In this document: positions 41,943 to 51,130 of the stretch, piece by piece
Layout of the letters: the number at the start of each line of letters is the position of its first letter
Position numbering within the stretch: the first letter of the stretch is position 1
From: Marivita sp.
GTDB lineage: Bacteria > Pseudomonadota > Alphaproteobacteria > Rhodobacterales > Rhodobacteraceae
Length of the DNA stretch: 64,000 nucleotides
Assembly: GCF_020055675.1 (NCBI RefSeq)
Contig: NZ_JAIPUS010000005.1
Coordinates: forward strand, 62,001-126,000
Direction: 5' to 3'
The notes under the pieces: generated by a model
The model's input: only the letters and a program-made list of their open reading frames with translations
Database searches by the model: none
Told to the model about the DNA's origin: nothing
Translations under genes and position numbers: made by a program

Positions 41943-42593
41943 ATGAACGCCGCGAAGCCGCTGCCTGCGTATCTTGTTCAACGCTATCAAGGCTGGAAGG
42001 CCACGACCTATTCGGACAACCGTGCCTGGTACAAGCGATTGGCGACCGAGGGGCAACGCCCACGCGCGATGGTGATCTCTTGCTGTGACAGCCGCGTGCA
42101 TGTGACGTCGATCTTCGGCGCGGACCAGGGCGAATTCTTCATCCACCGCAACATCGCCAACCTTGTTCCGCCCTACGAACCCGACGGCGACCATCACGGG
42201 ACGTCGGCCGCGATCGAATATGCGGTGACCGCGCTGCATGTTGCGCACCTGATCGTGCTGGGACATTCGCAATGCGGCGGCGTTCAGGGATGCCTGGACA
42301 TGTGTTCGGGCAATGCACCGCATCTTGAAGAGCAATCGAGCTTTGTCGGCCGCTGGATGGATATTCTGCGTCCGGGATACGATCGCGTTTCAGCCTCGAA
42401 CCATGCTGACGGGCAAGCGCGGGCGCTTGAAAAGGAATCCGTCATCGTGTCGCTCGAGAACCTGATGACCTTTCCGTTTATCCGCGAGGCGGTCGACTCG
42501 GATCAACTGACCCTGCATGGCCTCTGGACCGATATCGCCGAGGGTGGGCTGGAATTCTTCGATCCAAAGTCCCGATTGTTTCAACCGGTGTGA
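41943..42593 (+). CDS. beta-class carbonic anhydrase
   Basis: A 216-residue zinc enzyme that interconverts CO2 and bicarbonate in the cytoplasm. Zinc ligands are Cys in MVISCCDSRV (with the Asp-Arg pair), His and Cys in LGHSQCGGVQG; NIANLVPPYEPDGDHHGTSA is also typical. Length is normal. GCGGAGG lies 5 bases before the ATG at MNAAKPLPA. The open frame upstream is antisense to the divergent Hpt-like gene and is not coding. Its stop is immediately next to the convergent hypothetical gene. Confidence 0.95.
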   Translation: MNAAKPLPAYLVQRYQGWKATTYSDNRAWYKRLATEGQRPRAMVISCCDSRVHVTSIFGADQGEFFIHRNIANLVPPYEPDGDHHGTSAAIEYAVTALHVAHLIVLGHSQCGGVQGCLDMCSGNAPHLEEQSSFVGRWMDILRPGYDRVSASNHADGQARALEKESVIVSLENLMTFPFIREAVDSDQLTLHGLWTDIAEGGLEFFDPKSRLFQPV

Positions 42594-42920
42594 TCAGTTG
42601 CTGAGCGTTGCCGTGTTCCCCGAACAGGCTGTCCGCAGCCTGGGTCGGCCAAGGCGGTCGGCAAGGCGGGACAGGGGCAGGCCGATCATCGTCCCGGTAC
42701 ACACGGCCTTGCCGTGGTCATCCACGACAACCAGGTGACCGGCGCGAAAGGTGATCTCGTACCCCTTGGTCTCGAGACGATTGCAAAGATCGCCCCAGCT
42801 TGTCGCCATTTCGAAATGCGGAAGAAGAACGCTGCGCAGCAGCATCGCGGTTTCGCTGTCGATCGGACGCGGCATGCCGGACTCTGTGTCGGCTGGGCGT
42901 CGGGCCGATTGGGCTACCAT
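42594..42920 (-). CDS. conserved protein of unknown function
   Basis: A 108-residue protein not recognised beyond being a likely Rhodobacterales conserved hypothetical. The middle portion, FEMATSWGDLCNRLETKGYE followed by ITFRAGHLVVVDDHGKAVCT, looks like a compact alpha-beta domain of the kind seen in relaxase C-terminal regions. The tail GLPLSRLADRLGRPRLRTAC is basic. I start at MVAQSARRP, with AAAGG 7 bases upstream; an upstream in-frame ATG adds 32 Cys-containing residues with weak support. Convergent with carbonic anhydrase with no spacing. Confidence 0.6.
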   Translation of the reverse strand: MVAQSARRPADTESGMPRPIDSETAMLLRSVLLPHFEMATSWGDLCNRLETKGYEITFRAGHLVVVDDHGKAVCTGTMIGLPLSRLADRLGRPRLRTACSGNTATLSN

Positions 42921-43149
42921 CGGAATACCTTTACTCTGTGTCGGATTTTCAGAGTGCGCGGCAAATACGGCAAGACTTTGGCACTCAGCCTGTGCGCGGC
43001 AGGGTGTGCAGATCACGCAACAGTCTGAGCGGCTGCGGGTGTTGGGCTGGGCTTCGGCGGCCCGAATGTTCCCGCTTTTCTGAAGTCAGCAGAGCGCATT
43101 CGGGTCCGTCGCCATTTCCGTGGCCATTGGGGACACCAATGGCCTTTGA

Positions 43150-44172
43150 TCAGCCTTTCTTGAGCACTTCGCGGCCCAGGACCTCGGCGATCTGCACAGC
43201 GTTCAACGCGGCGCCTTTTCGCAGATTGTCGGACACGCACCAGAGGTTGATGCCATTGTCGATGGTCGGGTCCTGGCGAATGCGGCTGATGAAAGTGGCG
43301 AAATCGCCCACGCATTCCTTGGGCGTGACGTAGCCGCCGTCCTCGCGTTTGTCGATCACCATGATACCGGGCGATTCGCGCAGAATGTCGCGCGCTTCGT
43401 CCTCATCGAGGAAATCCTCGAACTCGATGTTGATCGCCTCGGAGTGGCCCACGAACACAGGCACGCGCACACAGGTCGCGGTGACCTTGATCGCCGTGTC
43501 GATGATCTTTTTCGTCTCTGCGACCATCTTCCATTCTTCCTTGGTCGAGCCATCCTCCAAGAAGACATCGATATGAGGGATCACGTTGAACGCGATGTCC
43601 TTGGGATAGACTTTCCGCTGATAGTCGTCGGTCGGATTGTAGACCGCCTTGGTCTGGTCCCAAAGCTCGTCGATCCCGTCCTTGCCAGAGCCGGAAACGG
43701 ATTGGTACGTGCTGACCACAACCCGCTTGATCCGCGCGCGATCATGCAGCGGCTTGAGTGCAACGACCATCTGCGCAGTCGAGCAGTTCGGATTGGCGAT
43801 GATGTTTTTCTTGGAGTAGCCGTGAATGGCTTGCGCGTTGCACTCCGGGACGATCAACGGCACGTCCGGGTCGTAGCGGTAGAGCGACGAGTTGTCGATC
43901 ACGACACAGCCTGCCTTGGCCGCGATGGGCGCGTATTTCTTGGTTGCGTCCGATCCAATGGCGAACAGCGCGATATCCCAGCCGGAAAAATCGAACGTGT
44001 CCAGATCCTGCGTCTTCAGCGTCGCATCACCAAAGCTGACCTCGGTTCCCAGGGACCGGCGCGATGCAAGCACGGCGATCTCGTCCACGGGAAACTGGCG
44101 CTCGGCCAGGATGCTCAGCATTTCGCGGCCCACATTTCCGGTGGCACCGGCAACGACGACTCTGTAGCCCAT
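43150..44172 (-). CDS. asd: aspartate-semialdehyde dehydrogenase
   Basis: A 340-residue NADP enzyme that reduces beta-aspartyl phosphate to aspartate semialdehyde, the branch point to lysine/diaminopimelate, methionine and threonine. The cofactor site is VVVAGATGNVGREMLSILAE; the active Cys is in IANPNCSTAQMVVAL (near residue 130); YQSVSGSGKDGIDELWDQT and PHIDVFLEDGSTKEEWKM are typical. AAAGGAG is 6 bases upstream of the ATG. That Shine-Dalgarno can pair with an upstream segment (see the leader entry). dapD lies 1.1 kb upstream on the other strand and dapE 5.8 kb away, both of the same pathway. Confidence 0.95.
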   Translation of the reverse strand: MGYRVVVAGATGNVGREMLSILAERQFPVDEIAVLASRRSLGTEVSFGDATLKTQDLDTFDFSGWDIALFAIGSDATKKYAPIAAKAGCVVIDNSSLYRYDPDVPLIVPECNAQAIHGYSKKNIIANPNCSTAQMVVALKPLHDRARIKRVVVSTYQSVSGSGKDGIDELWDQTKAVYNPTDDYQRKVYPKDIAFNVIPHIDVFLEDGSTKEEWKMVAETKKIIDTAIKVTATCVRVPVFVGHSEAINIEFEDFLDEDEARDILRESPGIMVIDKREDGGYVTPKECVGDFATFISRIRQDPTIDNGINLWCVSDNLRKGAALNAVQIAEVLGREVLKKG

Positions 44173-44286
44173 GTGGCTCTCCTTTCGCTTGTCGGCGCTC
44201 TTGGTCTATCCGAACCCGACTGGGAGACGCTCTTACAGCACATGCTGCGCGTGCGAAAGGGGGTGCCGGGACCCAGCCACCCTCGT
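44173..44286 (-). promoter_or_regulatory. asd leader with a hairpin masking the ribosome-binding site
   Basis: On the minus strand the asd Shine-Dalgarno lies within GCGAAAGG (44181-44188). This is the exact complement of CCTTTCGC 64 bases upstream (44253-44260), so a long-range stem would hide it. The interval contains a second small stem around CAGCATGTGCTG. The LOG-family gene ends just above, so this may also be a processed intergenic region. No known riboswitch class is recognised. Confidence 0.35.
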
Positions 44287-45129
44287 TTATCGGCCGGGAA
44301 TGTCCGAACGCGGTGGGGCCGGCTCCCAGTTGTCGATGATATCGGCGGCCTCTTGCGCGGTGTCGACAAAGCGGAACAGATCAAGGTCCTGCGGGCTGAT
44401 CGTGCCCGCATCGGCCAGCGCATCCCAGTTGATGATTTTGTTCCAGAACGCCTTGCCAAACAAGAGAAACGGCACACGGTCCATGCGGCCGGTCTGGATC
44501 AGAGTGAGGGATTCGAACATCTCGTCGAGCGTCCCAAAGCCACCGGGAAAGATGCAGACCGCGCGGGCGCGCATCAGGAAGTGCATTTTGCGGATGGCGA
44601 AGTAGTGGAAATTGAAACACAGCTCCGGCGTGACATATTCGTTCGGGGCTTGTTCATGCGGCAAGACGATATTGAGCCCGATAGACTCGCCCCCCTCATC
44701 GGACGCGCCGCGATTGCCAGCCTCCATCACGCCGGGGCCCCCTCCGGTGACGATGACGAATTCCCGGCTGTCAAGCGCCAGCGACTTGCGGGTCATGACC
44801 CGCGCGAATTCGCGCGCCTCGTCATAGAAATGGGACAGGCCTGCCAGTGTCTTGGTTCGGGCCTTGTCGGCATCGGCCGGGCGCGGAATCCGGGCGCCAC
44901 CGAACAGGACGACAGTGCTCTCGATCCTGTGTTCATCGAACATCAGCTCCGGCTTGAGCAATTCGAGCTGCAACCGAACAGGGCGCAGTTCGTCGCGACA
45001 CAGGAAATCGTCATCGGCGAAGGCCAGCCGATACGACTTCGAGCGTGTCTGCGGCGTGTCCGGCACGTGACTCGCCGTGCTGCGATCCAGGCCGGCGTCA
45101 CGGAACGGGCTGTTGCGGGTGTCACTCAT
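44287..45129 (-). CDS. LOG-family protein (TIGR00730, putative nucleoside phosphoribohydrolase)
   Basis: A 280-residue Rossmann-like protein. The LOG signature is VIVTGGGPGVMEAGNRGA (near residue 125) and FPGGFGTLDEMFESLTLIQ (near 200), which in cytokinin-activating LOG enzymes form the nucleotide-binding site and supply the Glu/Arg of catalysis. Members act on nucleoside monophosphates (AMP or cytokinin phosphates) or are of unknown role. The protein is longer than the minimal 190-residue LOG because of an N-terminal extension of about 75 residues. It is upstream of asd in the same direction. Confidence 0.88.
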   Translation of the reverse strand: MSDTRNSPFRDAGLDRSTASHVPDTPQTRSKSYRLAFADDDFLCRDELRPVRLQLELLKPELMFDEHRIESTVVLFGGARIPRPADADKARTKTLAGLSHFYDEAREFARVMTRKSLALDSREFVIVTGGGPGVMEAGNRGASDEGGESIGLNIVLPHEQAPNEYVTPELCFNFHYFAIRKMHFLMRARAVCIFPGGFGTLDEMFESLTLIQTGRMDRVPFLLFGKAFWNKIINWDALADAGTISPQDLDLFRFVDTAQEAADIIDNWEPAPPRSDIPGR

Positions 45130-45303
45130 TTCTGCTGCTTTCTTGTTCGCGTGCGCCCAGACCTATAACGACGCATCGCAAGTGACCAGAGAGGTACCGC
45201 CGAACCGGACCTGGGATCAGAGCCTTGGCGCGTGCATTGCGCCCGGCCGCCCGGCGGCTTATAGGCAGGGCGACTTGATCAACCACGCAATGAGGAGCGC
45301 CGG

Positions 45304-46131
45304 ATGTCCACTGCCCAGCTTGAAGCCGCCATCGAAGCCGCATGGGAAACGCGCGATACAATCACGCCCTCGACAGGCGGCGAAACACGCGACGCGATCG
45401 AGGATACGCTGAATGCTCTTGACAGCGGCAAGCTGCGCGTTGCCGAACGTCAGGACAATGGCGACTGGCAGGTCAACCAATGGGCCAAGAAAGCCGTGCT
45501 TCTGGGCTTCCGCATCAAGGACATGGAACAGCACGACAATGGCCCGCAAGGCGGCGGCTGGTGGGACAAGGTCGACAGCAAGTTCAAGGGCTGGGGCGAC
45601 AACCAATGGCGCGCGGCAGGCTTTCGCGCGGTCCCAAACTGTGTCGTGCGCAAATCGGCCTATATTGCGCCGGGTGTGGTGCTGATGCCATCCTTCGTGA
45701 ACCTTGGAGCCTATGTCGACACCGGCACGATGGTCGACACATGGGCCACCGTCGGATCCTGCGCGCAGATCGGCAAGAACGTGCATCTGTCGGGCGGTGT
45801 TGGCATCGGCGGTGTGCTTGAGCCGATGCAGGCGGGCCCGACGATCATCGAGGACAATTGCTTCATCGGTGCGCGCTCCGAAGTGGTCGAAGGCTGCATC
45901 ATCCGCGAAGGCTCGGTTCTTGGCATGGGGGTCTTCATCGGGCAATCGACCAAGATCGTCGACCGCGAGACCGGTGAGGTCTTCATGGGCGAAGTGCCCC
46001 CCTATTCGGTGGTTGTCGCTGGCTCCATGCCCACCAAGAACAACCTCAGCCTTTATTGTGCCGTGATCGTGAAGCGAGTGGATGAGCGGACACGCTCCAA
46101 GACCGGCATCAACGAATTGTTGCGCGATTGA
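45304..46131 (+). CDS. dapD: 2,3,4,5-tetrahydropyridine-2,6-dicarboxylate N-succinyltransferase
   Basis: A 275-residue trimeric left-handed beta-helix acyltransferase. It transfers succinyl from succinyl-CoA in the diaminopimelate branch of lysine and cell-wall synthesis. The hexapeptide region runs from about residue 110 to 240 ([40 protein letters not shown]), and the C-terminal part includes [27 protein letters not shown] precedes the ATG by 6 bases. It is followed by a rho-independent terminator. asd and dapE, the next pathway genes in the area, show partial clustering of the pathway. Confidence 0.97.
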   Translation: MSTAQLEAAIEAAWETRDTITPSTGGETRDAIEDTLNALDSGKLRVAERQDNGDWQVNQWAKKAVLLGFRIKDMEQHDNGPQGGGWWDKVDSKFKGWGDNQWRAAGFRAVPNCVVRKSAYIAPGVVLMPSFVNLGAYVDTGTMVDTWATVGSCAQIGKNVHLSGGVGIGGVLEPMQAGPTIIEDNCFIGARSEVVEGCIIREGSVLGMGVFIGQSTKIVDRETGEVFMGEVPPYSVVVAGSMPTKNNLSLYCAVIVKRVDERTRSKTGINELLRD

Positions 46132-46137
46132 TCCCTG

Positions 46138-46170
46138 GGGTGCGTGTCAGGACGCACCCTACGCTTTTTT
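46138..46170 (+). terminator. rho-independent terminator of dapD
   Basis: Stem GGGTGCGT / ACGCACCC with a 6-base loop, followed by TACGCTTTTTT. It starts 7 bases after the dapD stop and runs into the 3' end of the convergent rhodanese gene. Confidence 0.88.
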
Positions 46171-46554
46171 CGCGGGTTTCTCCCCAACCGGACCGCCGGC
46201 CTTTTTCCAGCCGCCAAAGCCATCCGAGATGTGGCTGACATTGTTCAGCCCCATCTCCTGGGCGGCCTGCGCTGACAGAGCAGAGCGCCAGCCCGAGGCA
46301 CAATAGAGTACGAAACGATCCTCCGACTGGAACTGCGGCTTGGCATAGGGGCTGTCCGGGTCTATCCAGAATTCCAGCATGCCGCGCGGGCAGTGGAACG
46401 CGCCTGGTATCATGCCCTCTCGCTCCAGCTCTCGTGGATCGCGCAGGTCGACAAATGTCACCCCGTCCTGGCCGTGCAGCGCCATCATTTCCGCAGCCGG
46501 GGCGTGGTCGACCGCCTCATTTGCTGCCGCGACCATGTTCTTGACCGATTTCAT
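46159..46554 (-). CDS. rhodanese-like domain protein
   Basis: A 131-residue single-domain sulfurtransferase-type protein. The active-site Cys is in RFVLYCASGWRSALSAQAAQ (near residue 93); FVDLRDPRELEREGMIPGAF and GFGGWKKAG frame the domain. Length and lack of signal peptide indicate a cytoplasmic thiosulfate/persulfide sulfurtransferase. The ATG at MKSVKNMVAA has GGGAGG 8 bases upstream; the longer open frame is not needed. Convergent with dapD and sharing its terminator zone. Confidence 0.88.
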   Translation of the reverse strand: MKSVKNMVAAANEAVDHAPAAEMMALHGQDGVTFVDLRDPRELEREGMIPGAFHCPRGMLEFWIDPDSPYAKPQFQSEDRFVLYCASGWRSALSAQAAQEMGLNNVSHISDGFGGWKKAGGPVGEKPAKKA

Positions 46555-46670
46555 ATGCGTTCCTCCCTGACGGGACCGTAATATGCGCACCGGCGCGCGT
46601 GCAACACCCCTCGACGTGGCGGGCCTTTCGTGGCACAGCCTGCGCGCATCTTTCCCAGATAGGCCGCAGC

Positions 46671-47021
46671 ATGAGCGACAGCCCGAAGAAAGCCAAGAAA
46701 CCGCATTCGGTATTTACTCTTGTCGTCGAAGTCGGGCGCAAGGCAGGGGACGGATTGCCCAAGGCCGCCACCGGCGCTGGCCTGATGTGCTACGCGTCAG
46801 GCGTAGACGAAGCCGAGGCAGTGCGCGAAACCGTGGCGATCCTGAAACAAGCCGACATGGCCCCGCTGGACGTGACCGGCTACGGCACTCTGGAGGAGCG
46901 CAAGACCCAGGGTCACGAGATCGAGGCGGACGAGATCGAATTGATGCAAAAGGCGCTTGATGAAAACGCAGTGATCGTCGCGCAGGTCACACCTTATTTC
47001 GGCGACAGGACTTCGGGTTAG
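46671..47021 (+). CDS. conserved protein of unknown function
   Basis: A 116-residue protein not recognised. It starts with a Lys-rich segment (MSDSPKKAKKPHS), then an alternating beta-alpha region: VFTLVVEVGRKAGDGLPKAA, TGAGLMCYASGVDEAEAVRE, ending VIVAQVTPYFGDRTSG. The layout looks like a small ferredoxin-like alpha-beta fold. The ATG is 116 bases downstream of the divergent rhodanese start. No good Shine-Dalgarno is visible (GGCCGCAGC). Convergent with the Hint-domain gene with a 10-base gap. Confidence 0.65.
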   Translation: MSDSPKKAKKPHSVFTLVVEVGRKAGDGLPKAATGAGLMCYASGVDEAEAVRETVAILKQADMAPLDVTGYGTLEERKTQGHEIEADEIELMQKALDENAVIVAQVTPYFGDRTSG

Positions 47022-47031
47022 GGTCCGGCCC

Positions 47032-48111
47032 CTAAGCTGCGCGCGCTTCGGCCAGAGAAATCGCCTCGAATGCGCGGAGCACCTTGTATCCTGAACGGTG
47101 ATGTTCCGGCAAAAGCGCCCGTGGCAGGTCAGAAAGAATGGATGCGTCCAATTGCTCACGGTCGCGGCGCATCCGCCCGATATAGAGCGATTCCAATGCC
47201 GCATCCGGTGTTCGCACCGCATCGTGGTGGGGCAAAAGGATCTGATGATAGGTCGCAAAACGCGGTGCGGGTTCGTAATGTCCGGCATAACCGTTCACCA
47301 GTGCCGACGCCGGGATCAGCACCTCTTCGCGGCCGAAGAGGTATTCGACCTCCGGACCGCTGACCAACAGACGTTGATGGCGCGACACAACGATGTCCTG
47401 CGTCAGTCCGAAATACGGGGCCCGCAATCGCACCGGCCGGAACGATCCAAGGCTCGGCACCTCGCGTCTGGCGCTGTGCAGGACCGGCACCAATGCGCCA
47501 TCCGCCGCGCGAACCACGTCGCCTTGGCGCAGCGATTTTGCCATGCGCATTCCCTGTGCGGTTTCCAACGGCACCGCAGGGGATAGCGTCGGCATCGGGC
47601 CAACGGGTTCGATCTCGGTCGAAAGCGCCACGAAGATCACATCCGGGTCGATCTCGGTCAGGCCCTGTGGACGCGCCACCGATGTCAGGTCGGCCAGAAA
47701 CGGTGGGTGAGACATGATGAACTGGCGGATCAGGACATGTTCTGTTTCCGGCCGGGCCACAACAAGGCGCCCCTTGCGGGTCTGAAAATCCCAGCTGATC
47801 GTGATCTGCAACGTCTCGGTGCGCGCTTCACGGCCGCGTTCGATCACTTCGTGCACCACGTCATCGCCCTGCGACATGACCAGAACGACGCTGCCATGTG
47901 GCGTGGACATAAGCGAAAAACTGGCCGATACATGATCGTTGCGTTTGTAGGCGATCAGGGTCTGAGGCCGCGCATCCGGCGACAGCCGGGTTTCCAGAAG
48001 GACAGACCCGCGCGGAACGCACGCCTTGGGGCGGTGGGCCAGAACCTTTTCGACGTCATCGCGCAGCCACGCATCGCGGCCTTCACGATCCAGCAGCGCA
48101 AACCAGCTCAT
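47032..48111 (-). CDS. Hint-like protein lacking the catalytic cysteine
   Basis: A 359-residue protein with a Hint-type domain in residues about 180-320: GMRMAKSLRQGDVVRAADGA, VVSRHQRLLVSGPEVEYLFG, VLIPASALVNGYAGHY and YHQILLPHHDAV align with the Hint of the upstream gene. By that alignment the N-terminal nucleophile Cys of Hint is Thr here (in PTLSPAVPL), so self-cleavage is not expected. The N-terminal 170 residues are of unknown fold. Its ATG overlaps the stop of the upstream Hint protein (ATGA), so the two are made together. Function unassigned. Confidence 0.8.
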   Translation of the reverse strand: MSWFALLDREGRDAWLRDDVEKVLAHRPKACVPRGSVLLETRLSPDARPQTLIAYKRNDHVSASFSLMSTPHGSVVLVMSQGDDVVHEVIERGREARTETLQITISWDFQTRKGRLVVARPETEHVLIRQFIMSHPPFLADLTSVARPQGLTEIDPDVIFVALSTEIEPVGPMPTLSPAVPLETAQGMRMAKSLRQGDVVRAADGALVPVLHSARREVPSLGSFRPVRLRAPYFGLTQDIVVSRHQRLLVSGPEVEYLFGREEVLIPASALVNGYAGHYEPAPRFATYHQILLPHHDAVRTPDAALESLYIGRMRRDREQLDASILSDLPRALLPEHHRSGYKVLRAFEAISLAEARAA

Positions 48112-49706
48112 GCCGCTGCCCCGAAAAGCATCCTGGCCTCGTATTTCTTCAGGACCTGGCGCGCGGCATCGCCATACCCCTCTCCGGTTTCAAGATCCAG
48201 CTCGGGGAAAAGGCAGGCGATTTCATCGACCACCGCCGCATCAAACGTATCGACAGTCTGCGGACCGGGTAAAAAGCTCTCGGTGGCAAGACCGTTCGCC
48301 AACACGATCTCATGCTGGTCGAACAACAGATGGACATAGGTGACACGGCCCCCGTCGATCGTTTGCACCGTGCGACCATTCACGAGGTGTTTGGCCGCCA
48401 CCAGAACTTCAGGCGTGCCGAAAACCAGATGGGCCAGCGGATCGCGGACAAGAATGCGATGCTGGGGCGACACCATGAGGGTTGCATGATCGCCGAAGGT
48501 GCCTCCGGCCACACGAACCGGCGCAAGATGCCCGGTCGCTGCAACCGTGCGCTGGCCGATCCAGCGCAGCGGTTGCAGCCCGTGATCCATGGTCAGGACC
48601 ATGTCACCGGGGCAAAGCTGCTCGACCGGCACCTCACCCCTGTCCGTGTGGATCAGCGTGCCGGCAACGAAACAGGGAACGGTCGCGATCGTGACAAAGC
48701 CGGTATCAACCGCGCCGGTGGTGCTTTCGACATCATAGGTAAAGTTGATGGTTTCCATGTCATCATCGGCGGTTGCCGACAATGTGCCATCCGCGTTCAA
48801 CGTCACGACCTGCCCGGTATTGAGCGTCACGCTGCTTCCCGCGGTCACGGCCGTGCCGTTGATGTGGGTGATCGTCAGGGTGCCGCCCGTCTCGTTCAGG
48901 TCGTTGTCCAGAACGTCGATGACCTTGGTTTTATTGGTGACCGTGCTCAAGCTGTCTGCCTGCGCGACCAGCCCTGTCTGGACGGAATCGCCGGCAATCA
49001 GCACGTTGGAATCATAGTTCGCATCCACAACATCCGCGATACCGATGCGGATCGAATTGGTTTGACCCGGAACGACGTTCATCGTCATGGACAGCGTGAC
49101 CGTCAAACCGTCCATTTCGGTGTTATAATCGTCTCCGGCATTTTGCAGGAAAAGATTGTCATTCTCGTTGAGGTTCGCGGGATCGACATCGCCGTCGCCC
49201 GGCGCGATATCGACTTGCGTGCCATTGACCCAGACACCGACAAAATCCTGGTACATCGAGTTGGTGAATTCCGGATATTCCTCGGACGAGAACACGAACC
49301 GCATGCTCATCGTGTCGGTGTCGGGGACGAAATCTATGTCAAGGAAAGACGCGTCATAGGTGCTGACACCCGCAGCGGCATTGAAGTCGGGCAGGTTGTT
49401 CTGGGACCCGTTGGAGTTTGAATAATTGCCGCTGGTCTGGCTGCTCACGTTGGGATCATTGCCGCCCTGCCACCACGGTCCGGGTGCGCGCGTGAAATCG
49501 CGGGCGTCTCCGGTTGATAGGATCACCCCCGTGTCAGCCGGGGTTGCGCCCGGAGACAATGCGTCACCATTGCTGTAGGTCGCGGATTGCTGCCGCAAGC
49601 CTGAAAAGCTTGCCCCCGTGACGGTAACACCGTCGCCAAAGATGGCTTGCGCCATCTCGAGCGCACTCGCGTTGATGTTATAATCAAGCTCCGCTGCTGT
49701 CGCCAT
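48108..49706 (-). CDS. choice-of-anchor / Ig-like protein with C-terminal Hint domain
   Basis: A 532-residue probably secreted protein. Residues about 10-250 resemble a choice-of-anchor L-type domain (FSGLRQQSATYSNGDALSPG, MRFVFSSEEYPEFTNSMYQD). Residues about 255-345 are an Ig-like/cadherin-like tandem domain. Residues about 345-490 are a Hint domain with nucleophile Cys in VPCFVAGTLIHTDRGEVPVE and the later SPQHRILV and LFDQHEIVLANG. No Sec signal is visible; acidic, Asp/Asn-rich composition fits type I secretion, but no RTX repeats are seen. It is the first gene of the Hint pair. Confidence 0.85.
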   Translation of the reverse strand: MATAAELDYNINASALEMAQAIFGDGVTVTGASFSGLRQQSATYSNGDALSPGATPADTGVILSTGDARDFTRAPGPWWQGGNDPNVSSQTSGNYSNSNGSQNNLPDFNAAAGVSTYDASFLDIDFVPDTDTMSMRFVFSSEEYPEFTNSMYQDFVGVWVNGTQVDIAPGDGDVDPANLNENDNLFLQNAGDDYNTEMDGLTVTLSMTMNVVPGQTNSIRIGIADVVDANYDSNVLIAGDSVQTGLVAQADSLSTVTNKTKVIDVLDNDLNETGGTLTITHINGTAVTAGSSVTLNTGQVVTLNADGTLSATADDDMETINFTYDVESTTGAVDTGFVTIATVPCFVAGTLIHTDRGEVPVEQLCPGDMVLTMDHGLQPLRWIGQRTVAATGHLAPVRVAGGTFGDHATLMVSPQHRILVRDPLAHLVFGTPEVLVAAKHLVNGRTVQTIDGGRVTYVHLLFDQHEIVLANGLATESFLPGPQTVDTFDAAVVDEIACLFPELDLETGEGYGDAARQVLKKYEARMLFGAAA

Positions 49707-49981
49707 GTTCTGCCTCGATGCGGCCCACGGCGTTTATCTGCAGCGGTTGCCTGCCCGACCAGTGTTTTCACCGTGCCGAGCCCGCTGACTGATTTCTGCT
49801 CCGCCCCGAGCCATTTTTATTCTTGGTAATTCTAAAGTTAACATTTTGCATCTTTAGTTGTCATCCCCCGCGTGTTCCCATTGGCCCAAGGCGCCCCTCC
49901 GATTGCGTTCTTTTCGCCACATTTGCCTCTGCCAGCGGTTGGCGCTAGCCATGGCACACGACCGACCAGAGGACCCGAGCC

Positions 49982-51130
49982 ATGCCAAAGACCGATCCCG
50001 TTGAACTGACCGCGGCGCTTGTGCGTTGCCCGTCGATCACCCCCGAGGAAGGAGGGGCGCTGGTCCTTTTGCAAACCTTGCTTGAGCAGGCCGGATTTGC
50101 CTGCACGCGCGTCGATCGGGATGGCGTGTCGAACCTCTTTGCCCGCTGGGGCGACAAAGGCCATGCGCGCAGTTTCGGCTTCAACGGACATACGGATGTG
50201 GTGCCGCTGGGCGATCCCGAAGCGTGGTCAGTTCCGCCCTTCGGAGCCGAGATCAAGGACGGCATGATGTACGGGCGCGGGTCCACCGACATGAAATCCG
50301 GGGTGGCGGCCTTTGTCGCCGCAGCCGTGGATTTCGTGCAGGACACACCCCCCGACGGGTCTGTCATCCTTGCCATTACCGGGGACGAGGAAGGCGATGC
50401 CATCGATGGCACGATGGCGCTTCTGGACTGGATGGAGACCCACGGCGAACAGATGAGTGTCTGCCTTGTTGGTGAACCCACCTGCCCCAACCACATGGGT
50501 GAGATGATAAAGATCGGGCGGCGCGGTTCCATGAACGCATGGGTCACCGTGAGGGGCAAGCAAGGCCATTCCGCCTACCCGCACCGCGCGCTGAACCCGA
50601 TGCCCGCAATGGCGCGATTGATGGACAGGCTCGCATCGCATGAGCTTGATCACGGCACTGATCATTTCGACGCGTCAACACTGGCAGTGGTGACCATCGA
50701 CACCGGCAACGCCGCGACCAACGTGATCCCGGCCGAAACACGCGCCTGTGTCAATATCCGCTTCAATGATATCCACACCGGCGAAGGGCTGTCCTATTGG
50801 CTGCGCGACGAGGCGGCAAAGATCGATACGCACTTCGGCACCAGCACCGAGGTCAAGGTCAAGATCTCGGGCGAAGCCTTCCTGACACCGCCGGGACCGC
50901 TGTCCGATCTTGTGGGAAAGGCGGTCTCGGCAGAGACCGGAATTGTGCCAAAGCTGTCCACGTCCGGCGGCACCTCGGATGCGCGCTTCGTCAAGACCCA
51001 TTGCCCGGTGGTGGAATTCGGCCTTGTGGGCAAGACGATGCACGCGGTTGATGAACGGGTCGACGTGGATCAGATCGTGCAACTCAAGGCGATCTATGGC
51101 CGCATCCTCGGGGACTACTTCGCACAATGA
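49982..51130 (+). CDS. dapE: succinyl-diaminopimelate desuccinylase
   Basis: A 382-residue M20 metallo-amidohydrolase. It releases succinate from N-succinyl-LL-diaminopimelate, completing the succinylase branch begun by dapD. The di-zinc site is [42 protein letters not shown] and the Glu in [10 protein letters not shown]. Dimerisation-domain residues such as [20 protein letters not shown] are conserved. The start ATG (MPKTDPVEL) is at the end of a 275-base intergenic region that must hold the promoters of this gene and of the divergent Hint protein. The stop overlaps the GNAT gene. Confidence 0.97.
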   Translation: MPKTDPVELTAALVRCPSITPEEGGALVLLQTLLEQAGFACTRVDRDGVSNLFARWGDKGHARSFGFNGHTDVVPLGDPEAWSVPPFGAEIKDGMMYGRGSTDMKSGVAAFVAAAVDFVQDTPPDGSVILAITGDEEGDAIDGTMALLDWMETHGEQMSVCLVGEPTCPNHMGEMIKIGRRGSMNAWVTVRGKQGHSAYPHRALNPMPAMARLMDRLASHELDHGTDHFDASTLAVVTIDTGNAATNVIPAETRACVNIRFNDIHTGEGLSYWLRDEAAKIDTHFGTSTEVKVKISGEAFLTPPGPLSDLVGKAVSAETGIVPKLSTSGGTSDARFVKTHCPVVEFGLVGKTMHAVDERVDVDQIVQLKAIYGRILGDYFAQ

